A stretch of 64,000 nucleotides of DNA, taken from assembly GCA_026874595.1 (NCBI GenBank), contig CM049306.1, positions 83,354,142 through 83,418,141 on the forward strand, written 5' to 3'. The translations under genes were made by a program, and so were the position numbers. The stretch is from Sipunculus nudus. Taxonomy: Eukaryota; Annelida; Sipuncula; Golfingiida; Sipunculidae. Under the pieces are notes generated by a model. That model was not told where the DNA came from, ran no database searches, and saw nothing but the letters and a program-made list of their open reading frames with translations. Each line of letters begins with the position of its first letter. Positions within the stretch are counted from its first letter, which is position 1. Positions 36,815 to 47,283 of the stretch are shown here, in pieces.

Positions 36815-38806
36815 ATGCCATAGTCTGCTGTTTAGCGCCAACGTCAGCGTAGACAAAGATTACGACAATATGAGAATGAATACTCAAAATACAGAGAAGC
36901 TGCCATGAAAAGGAAGCGGAATCGAAATAAGATGATGGATGATGATGAATTGAAGGACCTGAGAAAGAGGACCAAGCTAGCTAGACGAGAGTGGCGGACA
37001 AAAAGTCGTGAAGTCAAGCATCGCAAACTGAATGATGACATTCATGTCCCAGTGGATGAAGTTTTCGAATTCCCGGGATCTTTGAGAAATTGCAGGCGTA
37101 AAGTTGAACAAGCTTTACCGAAAAGCTTGTTGTTCGGAGGCTGACTTGTGATGTACTGAACTTGAAGAGTAAACATCTCGACATTCGACAAAATCCAAGA
37201 ACATGGGTTAATGATGAAACTCTCTAAAGGTTAAAGAGTTCTATAAACTGGATTCTATTTCTCGCGTCAGACCGTTGAAAGCAGATGTAACCACGCGATC
37301 AGGTATCCAGATGGTACGAAGGAAAAGATGCAGAGGATACACATGACTATAACAAGAAGCGAAGTGTTTGAGGCATTTAAAGTGGAAAATCCAAATACTA
37401 TGATTGGGAAATAAAAGTTTTCAGAGATTCGCCCTCGTAATGTACTCCTGTCTTCAAAGATGCCGCACAATGTTTGTGGTCGCATGTACCACATAATATT
37501 TTCCTGATGTTCTAGAGCCAACAGCGCTTTAACCCTGATGTACCTCTTTGTTGAATGGAAATTTCTTAGTCCTTTGTGTCTCCGATGTTAAATCAGAAGA
37601 ATGCATGTCCAGCAACTGCACAGAATGCAAGGACCAAAAACTCTTCCAGCAGAACATCGTTAGTAAGCTAGACCTGACTGGCAGAATCAAATGGTGCCAG
37701 TGGGAGGAAGACGAATCTGGCTTTCTGGAGAAGAAGCCCTCGCTGGGAACGGTAGAAGACGCAACGGACAACTTGAGCGCACACTTTTAAAGTTCCCTTT
37801 TCATGTCTTTATCAAAAGGAAACATGTTAGCAGCAAAAGAGGCTTACAGCACAACATGCGTGCTGCAGATGGACTTTTATGAGAACTTCACTGTTTCTGC
37901 ACAGGATGAAATCCAGTCCGCTCATTGTATAGCAGAGACATTGTATACGGTTACCACCTGGCATAACACCCATTATCCTGGCCTATATATAGGAAAAGAC
38001 CTGCCTGTGGTTAACATTGTGATAATCTGGACCGACGGACCAAGCATTCAATAAAAGATTATGTATATATTTGCTCTAATCCATAAGCTCCAAGAAGATT
38101 TCGAGCTCGGAATAATATGGAACTGTTTTGCCACCAGCCACGGGAAAGGGCCCAATTATGTAATTGGTGGACAAGCCAAACGAATTGTACATCAGATAAT
38201 AATGACAAGGAAAAGAGCAAAGGATCAGTGGAGCAGACTCATTCAATGGCATCATTCATCCCCGCCCTCAAAATCAGTACAGTTTCGCCTAGATGAAGCC
38301 CCAGATAAAGTTGCATCTGGTGTTGCTACCGACAAGAATGGTGAACCTATGATAGAATTTGTTTCAGATGAATTCTCTGTTGTGCAAGCTCCAAAGGCCA
38401 CAAAACCCATTGATGCACCCCCCCCCCCCCCGCCCCTCTCATCCAGGGACTAGATCACGATCTACCACAACGTTCTCACCGGAAAAAGCAACAGTAAAGA
38501 AAACGAAATCGGCTGCCAGCGACAAAGTGACAGCCAGGAGTGAGTAGTATCCATGTGCCAAGTGTGATTGGGCCTTAAGAGACGAAAATTATCCTAAAAA
38601 AATCGTGATGACTGGTTGAAGTGCAGTGTTTGCAAAAATGGTTCCATGAAATATATGCAGAAGACATTGGTATAATAGATGACACAGATAATTTTACTTG
38701 CATGAATTTCTTATTGACCATGAACTCTGTCAACAAAAGAAGTGTTCTTTTCCTGTTATCAACTAAAGGGCCGGTGGTCATGCGGGGAATATCTTTATTA
38801 CTTATA
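36815..38806 (+). pseudogene. Relic of a transposase-like gene of the outer element
   Basis: After a TTTTCAG acceptor, an ATG at 36815 opens a basic region RQRQRRQRLRQYENEYSKYR with many Arg/Lys. Further on come a Cys cluster ECMSSNCTECKDQK (37578 on), WCQWEEDESGF, GTVEDATDNLSAH, FPFHVFIKRKHVSSK, MDFYENFTVSAQDEIQSAHC (37869 on), IIWTDGPSIQ, YIFALIHKLQEDFEL and WNCFATSHGKGP. It closes with a Cys/His tail (YPCAKCDWAL ... WLKCSVCK ... WFHE). I recognise this order from multicopy uncharacterised animal proteins. The D (DFxEN), D (TDGP) and SHGKG blocks look like an RNase-H-type catalytic core (inference). Stops (including a TAG two codons after the ATG and TAA after PSIQ) and several frameshifts kill it. 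Confidence 0.7.
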
Positions 38807-38807
38807 A

Positions 38808-39300
38808 TAGTCAAGCAGATCCATGCAGAAAAGCATAAGAATTGTGGGTTTTGTGGAAAAAACATGAAATTTTGCACACATAATTTTCAATAGTTTTCTA
38901 TACTGAAAAATATTGGATATGGAGCCAATCGCGAAAATTCAAAATGGCCGCCATTTTCCAAGATGGCGGACATGAGTCATGAAAAATCCCTAATAAATAA
39001 TTAAAAAATCAGATTCGATGATATCTGCCTGAAAATTTGCACTAATGTGGAGATTTAAATAAAGAAGAATACAAGATGTGTAAACAATTAACAAATTCAA
39101 AATGGCCGCCATTTTCCAAGATGGCGGACGAATTATGAATAATCTCGAAAATAATCCGAACAATTTTGGATTTGTTAAAAAAAAATGCATGAAGACTTGC
39201 ACTTATGTGGAGATTGTAATAAACAAAACAGAAGCTGCACCTGCAATTGAAAAAGTGGTCGCCATTTTCCAAGATGGCGGACATTGCGCAAAACTATAAT
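38808..39300 (+). repeat. Left terminal inverted repeat with three 155-bp tandem subunits
   Basis: The terminal part (to about 39145) is inverted-repeated at 45050-45367. The subunit contains the hairpin CCGCCATTTTCCAAGATGGC plus GG at 38948-38969, 39106-39127 and (one base changed) 39259-39280. Each hairpin is preceded by GAGATT-AATAAA or GCGAAAATTCAAAATGG-like text. The third subunit extends inward beyond the inverted-repeat part. Confidence 0.85.
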
Positions 39301-39724
39301 TCGATATGCGCGGTTGTACGTATCATCGCTGCAACGGCAAATATCGCATACATGTCTTTTACTTACTTATTGAAAGAATTGTATCAAAATAATGTACATG
39401 TATCTAATAGACAATCTACCTGTCAATCGTAAAGAGCACGAAATACTCCTAACTATAAATAATTATTTTAATTCCATTTTGATATTATTTTCATGAAGGA
39501 AATAGTGTAATTTGAAGTACATCAGAAATTGGGTGTAAAATGTTAGCGTTGACTTGGTACGTACGTATGCGTGTTTATGTTATGAATGAAAGTTTATGAC
39601 AAGGTATGTTTGAATTCAGTTCTAAAATACCCCACATTTAATTCTATGTTTGCATGTATTTGTAGGCACAGTCAAAGTACAGAGAATACATGTCTGACGA
39701 GTAACATTCCCAGAAGTATTCACT

Positions 39725-42700
39725 ATGTCTGAGGCACAATCCAATGTTGAAGCTGCATCGGCAGATTCTTCCACCTGCCAGTTGGAATAGGACAAGTGCG
39801 TTATATGTCAACAAAATACATCAGAGGTACTTCAGTGTCCAATGGACTCAAAACGTACAGACATCGATGCAGGACTTGGATACAGCACACTGTCGAACAA
39901 TGTCAGACGTTTTCATGAACTTAGTTGTTTACCAGTAAAACCGAAATTTGACGTTTCAAAAATTGAACTAAGCACACTAGTTGAGACCTTCAAAGAAAAA
40001 CAGGCGAAACTGCACAAGACATGTAACACCCTCTTCAATAAAACAAAGCTACTTCGAGCTGAGAAAAGAAAATCTACTGAAACCGAAAGTGAAGCCAGCA
40101 GCATTACCAAGAAATGTACCCGGAAGGCGTGTAGTACTGTTGCTGCCGGTCCAGAGGATGCCTGCTTTTTCTGTGATGACACATCCGGGGACCTGCACAA
40201 AGTGGCAACGTTTCGCCTCGATCAACGTGTCAGAAAGTGTGCGTCTATGTTGGAAGATAGCCGATTACTTGGCAAACTTAGTGCCGGTGATATGATCGCA
40301 CAGGATGCGGTATACCACATCAGCTGTCTGTGCACATTATATAAGAAAGCTGACAGAATGCAGTCCAGTAAAGACGAGAGCAGCAAAGAGAGAAGACTTC
40401 ATGGTATAGTTCTAGCAGAACTGCTGTCATACATAGAAGATACGAAGCTTGACAATACAACGGAGACCAACGTATTCAAGTTAGCGGACCTCGGTAAGAT
40501 GTACACATCCCGCTTTGAACAACTGGGTGGTGCTATGAAAACTCGACTCCATACCACTGAGCTCAAGAATAGAATCCTGGCACATTTTGAGGATATGGAA
40601 GCCCACAGACAAGGTCGTGATGTCTATCTTGCTTTCAAGGATGACGTTGGCTTTGCACTAAAGATGGCCTTTGAAAAAGATTATGATGACGAAGCCATCA
40701 CCCTCAGCCAGGCAGCAAAAATTGTTTGTAAAGATATGCTCGACGCCGACAAAACAGTATTCAGTGGTACATTTGACAGTCAGTGTCAAGAAACAGCTGT
40801 GCCACAATCCCTTGTAACCCTGATTGCAATGATCTTAGGTGGGCCAAATATTGTGACACAATCTGAAAACGTGGTCGAGACACAGGCAGTCCTTACCATA
40901 GCACAGTTGCTACAGTACAACTGCACCATTCGTCGGCGTGAAGGATCTACTGCCTCTTACAATAGCCGGAATCGTGAGCCTCCAGTAGCAGTATACGTTG
41001 GACTGTTGCTGCATGCAGAAACCAGGAAACGGGGACTTATTGACAAGATGCATACTCTAGGAATCTCGGTCTCCTACGATCGTGTATTGGCTCTGTCCAC
41101 TGACATGGGAAACGCTGTCTGCGATAGATTTGAGGAAGAGCAAGTCGTTTGTCCCGCTATACTTAGAACAGATCTCTTCACAACCGCGGCCGTCGACAAT
41201 ATTGACCATAATCCGAGTTCAAACACATCTCAGGGATCCCTACATGGTACAGGTATATCCATATTCCAACACACTGATCTTGGTTCCAAGGGCAAGGAGC
41301 GCACACAGGTGATCCTGAATCCCGACGGTACGCGTCGTAAGTCAATCGCGCCACTCCCTGAAAGTTATACATGTGTCCCACCAGCGTCACTTCGAGAGAA
41401 GGAGCCCACAGTACCAGACGTCAACACCCCACTGATAGGAGCATGTACAACAATACCTGGAGCCATCCAAGAACAAGAAAGGTTTGTGTTGTGCTACTGA
41501 CGCAGAGTATGATGAAATACATATTCATATACATGGATGTATGTAGTAGCCTAGACCTAGCGAGTAGATTAAACTACCATAGTTCGTACTTCGTACTATG
41601 TAGGTGTGTGTATGCAATAGCAGTGGAATTAGGGAAGTTCATAAAAGTAATAGAATGCTCATAACCCTGCTTCGCTATTGGTGTTAGCATAGATGGTAGC
41701 GCACAAATTGTAATACATGTAGTGGCGGTGGATTACTATTACATAGCTTGTCCTAACGTTTCTTTTTAGGTGGCTCAATCATGTAAAACAAATCCATGAA
41801 GATGACAAGGAGCCAGACATGTGCATGTCATGGGCAGCATTCCACGCAAGCAATGTGACAGAAGAAGTATCGTCAACCGACATTAATGCATTGTTGCAAC
41901 TGTTTCGGGATCAAGCTCACTCACCTGCAATGATTAAACACTCAATGAATATCGTTAAACAAAACGTAAATTTGCTCAATCCTGGCCAGATTCCTGTTGT
42001 AGTTTTTAATCAACCACTGTATGCCTTAGCAAAGCTTGTACAGTGGAACTGGCCAGACACACACGGTGAGAGTCATTTTGTAGTGATGCTTGGTGGTTTA
42101 CATACAGAAATGGCAGCATTTAGCACACTTGGTGATTGGATGGAGGGCAGTGGATGGACCGCTGCTCTCACGGAGGCAAATATTGCAAATCCAGGCACAG
42201 CCGACTCTTTCTTGAAGGCGACACACGTATCACGAACCAGACATGCGCACCAGGTGACCGCTTGTTGTCTGCATATCCTTATGCAAAAGGCTTACGTTCA
42301 ACATAAAGAGGGCCTTTTCGACAATGAAGACCTACCCACTTTCGATGCCTGGAAAGCCACGATGATATCGGAGCATCCTCAGTTCCAGTACTGGTCGTTA
42401 ACTCTGGATTTTGAGTTGGCTATTCTCAACTTCGTGCAGTCTATCCGACAGGGAAACTTTCAGCTGTACATTGACGCTTTGGTGAAGCTGATGCCATAGT
42501 TCTGTGCCTTGGACCACGTGAACTATGCACGCTGGGTCCCAGTTCATATTCGGGATATGCTGGCCCTCCAAGAAACACATCCTGATGTGGCTGCACACTT
42601 CAAACAAGGCCATTTTGCTGTCCCTGAAGACTTTCTCTGCAATTTCCATAGATCACGCTCACGAACAAAATAACAAACTTGTGAAGGGTGATGGAGGCGC

Positions 42701-44612
42701 AATTGGCTTAACGGAAAATTCGTCGGCACTTCGTCGCTGGATGGTTTCTGGCCCGGAAATTTCTCGTGTCATACACGAATTTGAAGCATCTCAGGAACTG
42801 ATCAAAGTGAACCAAAGTAAAGGTCCTAATATCCTACATCATGACCGGACAAAAGGGGTACAGAAAACCTTCAAGAAGCAAGTCTCTGATTTGTGCACTA
42901 CTATTTAGAAGATAGGAAATCCATTCCTCGAACAGAGCAAAGACTTGCTTGTTCTAGATAGTAGAGATATCCTTGATGAGCAGGTGGCAGCAACTGTCAA
43001 AAACATCGAAAGTATTGGGCAAGATCAATACCAGCAGTTCGTTCAAGCCAGGCTAGGCACATCAGAAGCAAGAACAAGAACACTCTTCGACCCAATTCGC
43101 AAAAACAAGTTACCATTGTTCAGTCGACCACCAGTGAAACAGTTGTCCAAAGAAAAACAACAGATATGTTCTCTGAAGCAGAATTGTTCATTGTTCTCAC
43201 AGCTGTATGTTTCCTGCCAGGTGCGCGGTGGAGACCTTGATGAAATTTTTCAACACGAAAATCAGTCTAGTCCGCCATCGTTGTCACAATTTGGAGAAAT
43301 CAGGTCAGGAACGAAGTCAACCTTGGTATCATGCATTGAGAAGGGGTTAGCAAACACAGACGTGAGACCAGAAGTTGATGCTATACTCCTCGACGGTGCA
43401 GCTCTAGTCAACATGCTAAAGCCTGGTGTTTGCAAGACTTTCCTGCGCTATGCGCAAGATGTATTCTTGAAATACATCAGGTCATAACTGCAAGAAGTCA
43501 AAAGAATCGACCTCGTTTGGGATGAGTATCTGCCAAATAGCCTGAAATCGACAACAAGAAGCAGACGTGGAAAGGGTATTAGGAGACGTGTAACTCCGGA
43601 AAGTAAGCTGCCTGGCAACTGGGAAGCATTTCTCAGACTTGACGAGAACAAGAAAGAACTATTTAAGTTCTTGGCAGAGCAAGCCATGACGGTTATTTCT
43701 GCTGGAAAAGAAGTTGTATCAAGTCATGGTGGCAACACTCTCAGCACTTCACAACGTAGCCTCAGTGAGATGTCTCCATGCACGCAGGAAGAGGCCGATA
43801 CGCGTCTTCTGCTTCATGCCGCAGATTGTGCCAGGCAGGGTTGTACCCGACTGATGATTCGCACAGTCGACACAGATGTCCTCGTGATAGCAGCAGCTGT
43901 TTTCCATCATTTAAATCTACAAGGTGTAGCTGAATTGTGGGTAGCATTCGGCACTGGGAAATCATTTCGCTATATTGCTGTGCATGCTATTGTTGCGTCG
44001 TTGGGCCAAGAGAAAGCCAGCGCTCTGCCCGTCTTCCATGCATTTACTGGCTCGGATCAAACTTCCTTCTTTGCTGGTAGAGGAAAGGCCACGGCATGGG
44101 AAACGTGGAATATCTACAACGACGTCACTAAAGCTTTCATTGCTCTCAACACAGCCCCAGACATTCAGGCTGTAATAGAGAACATGCCTGTTTTGCAGTG
44201 ATTTGTTGCTCTAATGTATGACCGAACCAGCACCTGCATGAGCGTTAATGAAGCACGAAAGGCATTGTTCACCAAAAAGGGAAGAGCCATGGATGCTATC
44301 CCGCCCACTGCTGCAGCACTACTGCAACATACCAAACGTGTAGCATATCAGGCTGGATATATCTGTGGACAGGCCTTGTCTTCAACAGTGGAACTGCCTT
44401 GTCCGAGTGAGTGGGGTTGGAAAAAATCCCCCAATCAATCCTGGGAATCTGAATGGACAACACTTCCTGAAGCATCAAAGTCTTGTCTTCAGCTCACAAA
44501 ATGCGGATGCAAAGTGCAGAATGGTTTTAGAGGAAGATGTAAATGTGTCAAAGCAAACCTGAGATGCACAGCGTTCTGTGCTTGCGGTGGCGATTGTGAG
44601 CGCTCAGCATAA
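39725..44612 (+). pseudogene. Transposase-nuclease gene of the Academ-like element (two exons, multiply broken)
   Basis: Start ATG 39725. Intron 41482-41769 (AAAG|GTTTGT ... TCTTTTTAG) joins AG|G TGG as Arg-Trp. Order: KCVICQ and QCP; CFFCDDTSGDLH; DDE-like blocks FTTAAVDNIDHNPSS, GGLHTEMAAFSTLGDWMEGS and IDHAHEQNNKLVKGDGGAIG; then an XPG/FEN1-like nuclease (AILLDGAALVNMLKP, RIDLVWDEYLPNSLKSTTR, EEADTRLLLHAADCARQG, RTVDTDVLVIA, HAFTGSDQTSFFAGRGKAT); then a tail with eight Cys (KCGCKVQNGFRGRCKCVKAN ... FCACGGDC). In-frame stops: TAG 39788, TAG 42497 (in MP-FCALDHV, where Trp fits), TAG 42906, TAA 43485, TGA 44199. There is one frameshift at about 42610-42640. Length is about 1,530 codons. Presumably a cut-and-paste transposase with an accessory nuclease; inactive here. 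Confidence 0.85.
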
Positions 44613-45049
44613 CTTTATAGTGGCTCCTAATCTAGTGTATGTACATCTGCGCTACACAATGTATGTATGTAGCAAAAGCAAAAGAACACTGACATTTTGA
44701 CATCCTTCTTGTTTCTAATCGCATAACTCTCTTCTGGTTATTTTTATCATTGGCAACAAAACAAAAGAGTTCTAAAGTAATAAAAAATAAAAATAAATAA
44801 AATATATCACAATCCACTTATCATTTTATGCATTCCATTTTCAAAAGAAACTTAACACTTACCTGTCTCACCTTGCAAATATCCAGTCGTCTTCGGCTGT
44901 ACATTCCACTGCATGTAGCCAGCGTTGTCCTCGGATGTACAATACACTATCTTGCATGTCTTAAATGTAACTAAAATCACCTCTATATAGCTTTTGTTTT
45001 CACAGCGATGTGATGTTGGGATTTTACTCAATTGGTAGGGCCTATAGCT

Positions 45050-45367
45050 ATAATTGCCATAATTCGTGTCCGCCATCTTGGAAAATTTTGTATTTTTTTC
45101 AATTGTTTACACATCTTGTTTTTTTCTTCATTAAAATTTCCACATTAGTGCAAAAATTCAGGCATATATCATCAAATCTGATTTTTTAATTATTTATTAG
45201 GGATTTTTAATGACTCATGTCTGCCATCTTGGAAAAAGGCGGCCATTTTGAATTTTTCGCGATTGGCTCCATATCTAATAATTTTCAGTACAGAAAACTC
45301 TACAAGTGTGCCAAACTTCATGCTTTTTCCACAAAACCCACAATTGTTACACGGATCTGCTTGACTA
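45050..45367 (-). repeat. Right terminal inverted repeat with two 155-bp subunits
   Basis: The reverse complement matches the left repeat from TAGTCAAGCAGATCC through GGATATGGAGCCAATCGCGA and AATCCCTAATAAATAATT to GGACACGAATTATG. The hairpin motif appears at 45221-45242 (CTGCCATCTTGG...GGCGG) and in half form at 45070-45081. That is one subunit fewer than on the left. Confidence 0.85.
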
Positions 45368-45395
45368 TAACAGGTACACGCCACATTTCGTTGGT

Positions 45396-45905
45396 TAAAG
45401 GGGCCCAACCACCTATAACGCATGTTGAATTAACATGAAAAATACTAGCTTCTTTCCTTTCAAATAAATCTGTACCTGCAAAAATATACTGCCTTGAACT
45501 TTTTGCTTACACATGTAAACGAGTGTTAAAAACAGTGGACCAGGCGCGATCACAGGTGTCAACATAAACACAGCGCGTGAGGCCGTGTGCACCGCGGAGA
45601 AACAACATGTCAGGAGATGCCTGACTGACCTTGCCAAAAAATGTAATACATGTTCAAGCTGGCTAAAACACCGTGTGTTGCTGCTCACAATCGGATCTCC
45701 GGTCACGCGGTCATGTTATGGTAAACCGACACACGTGGACTGAGTTTACAAACACGCAGAGCCAAAACAAGGTGTTACAAAGCCGTATGCGAGGCACTGA
45801 GACTGTGTGCTGGATGGTTTTGCTGGGAAACTTTCATATAAAGCAAAACCTATCTGAGAGTGCGAAAAAACAGACATGATATTGCTCCTGATTATGTTCC
45901 TTTAA
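45396..45905. mobile_element. Probable MITE with TTAAAGGRRC ends
   Basis: The left end TTAAAGGGGCCCAACCACC and the right end ATGTTCCTTTAA (45890s) are imperfect inverted copies. The interior is CpG-richer than the flanks (GCGCGTGAGGCCGTGTGCAC) and has no supported gene. A related TTAAAGGGGACC start occurs alone at 1754. The assignment is tentative. Confidence 0.4.
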
Positions 45906-46402
45906 AACCCAATTTATCACTTTTTCAGTTGAACACATCCCTTTATTGAATAACTAGGCATTCTCCACCCTTGGATATTTCAAATTAGAATGCATGGTAA
46001 TTGCCAAATTTTGCAAAAGTGATTCCGGCACACTATTTTTATGATTCTGTCACATTCTCTTTTAAGGATTATTGATAAAGTATGACAGGGAAAACTTTGC
46101 ACACATTAATTTGGTAAAAGATAGAGATTACATTGCTATTTTGGAAACACTTTGGGTCATGGGGATGAAAGATTAGGGGAGCAATATTTTAAGATGACCC
46201 TGTGATGAAACCATGGATATGATTTTGGTGATTCCGTCACACAACTTTAAAAGCACACTGTTATGTATTTAGCTTTCTGCTCACCCTTATATTAGTTAAG
46301 ACGTCCATGTTTATTCTTAATAAAAGTTCTTGCTTTATTCCAAGTATTTAGGGAGTCTACACTTTATATGTGCTTATCCCCTGAAAATGGTGATTCCGTC
46401 AC

Positions 46403-46659
46403 ACCGGAATGAATGTTCTGTATTTCTTTCCGCTGCCAAAGACCTCTTTTATTAATAAAAAGAGTTCCATATGAATGATAACATGCTAAACTAAGTATCG
46501 CAGATAATCCAGCTGCTTTTACGCTGGCCCCACCGTCGCCAAGTCGCCACCGCGTTGGTTTGCGGAGAAATCCTCTGAAACATCTGAACGGATCTTTCAG
46601 CAACCCGGCATCATTATATATACTATATATACTAGGGTCCCATGGGTTCTGGTGCTTAA
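46403..46659. other. Short CpG-rich patch outside the outer transposon cluster
   Basis: The segment around 46510-46600 is CpG-rich (ACCGTCGCCAAGTCGCCACC) and gives a long minus-strand frame that runs on into the neighbouring family C repeat. No family was recognised in that frame. Confidence 0.3.
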
Positions 46660-47283
46660 CACCTGAGGTGCTGACTATAATCTTCTCGTCGTCATAGATC
46701 TTACCTAAGTTGTCTCGTATCAAGACTGATGGCGCCAACTGCAATTTGTTTTCACCTGGCGCCCAGGTATCTCTGCTTTGTGTGCAAACCACACATATCT
46801 CAGGAATGGTTCGACGTATCGGCCTGACATATTTCAAGTCCATCCATCTTAGACAACTTTCTATAGTCACATTTTCGCATATAATACATCCTTAAACTTA
46901 TCTCAGGCGTGGTTGGACTAATCGGCCTGAAATTTTGCATATCAACAGATCTTGGATAGTTTTTTTCTCGTATCCATAACTGGTCACAAACATTTTCGTC
47001 TAAACATCCATTCCATGTTTATCTCAGCAAAGGCCTAGAACGTATCAGCCTAAAACTGTGGATGTCCAAAGATCTTTAATAGCTTTATCTCGTACAAAGA
47101 CAGGTGGCGCAAACTACAATCATTGTTTTGTGGTGTCAGTCCTTGCATCTTTGGATAATTTAGTATCACCAATGTCAGGAATCTCTAGGGCTATTACGTC
47201 AGGAAATATATCATGCCTCAGTTACTCCACGCCGATGTGATTCGGCAGATAGACGCAGTCGCCAGTTGACTGCCCGTATTGTA
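46660..47283 (+). mobile_element. Family C repeat, copy 1
   Basis: About 150-bp units of the type TCTCAGG-TGGTT-GACTAATC followed by GGCCTGAAATTTTGCATATC, a GAT-TTGGATAG segment and GGTGGCGC-AACTAC. It ends TTCGGCAGATAGACGCAGTC and GCCAGTTGACTGCCCGTATT, whose CAGTCGCCAGTTGACTG forms a small hairpin. The copy at 57270-58330 has the same units and tail. Confidence 0.75.

Larger units (their letters stand above)
38808..45367 (+). mobile_element. Academ-like DNA transposon, 6.56 kb, with long inverted repeats
   Basis: The ends are TAGTCAAGCAGATCC (38808) and its reverse complement (to 45367). A TAA direct repeat lies directly outside (38805-38807 and 45368-45370). The inverted repeats extend about 330 bp and contain tandem subunits. 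One plus-strand gene fills the interior. Known Academ elements make 3-4 bp duplications and some carry an XPG-like nuclease and a Cys8 finger. Those three traits are all seen here, so I favour that superfamily. It interrupts the outer element right after that element's coding relic. Confidence 0.85.
36209..46402 (+). mobile_element. Old outer DNA transposon flanked by clusters of a GTGATTCCGTCAC motif
   Basis: The left flank has GTGGTTCCGTCAC (36209) and then reverse-orientation variants of GTGACGGAATCAC near 36371, 36393, 36581, 36642 and 36789. The right flank has GTGATTCCGGCAC (46019), ATGATTCTGTCAC (46041), GGTGATTCCGTCAC (46227) and GGTGATTCCGTCAC (46389). Mostly opposite orientation at the two sides suggests subterminal transposase-binding repeats of one element. 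Its coding relic (36815-38800) lies just inside the left cluster. The 38808-45367 element and a small MITE sit inside it. True outer ends were not found; the coordinates are those of the outermost motifs. Confidence 0.55.

Noticed and set aside
46364-46870. 168-codon minus-strand frame near the outer transposon edge
   Set aside because: It crosses from a CpG-rich patch into a family C repeat and the outer motif cluster, and no protein family was recognised.
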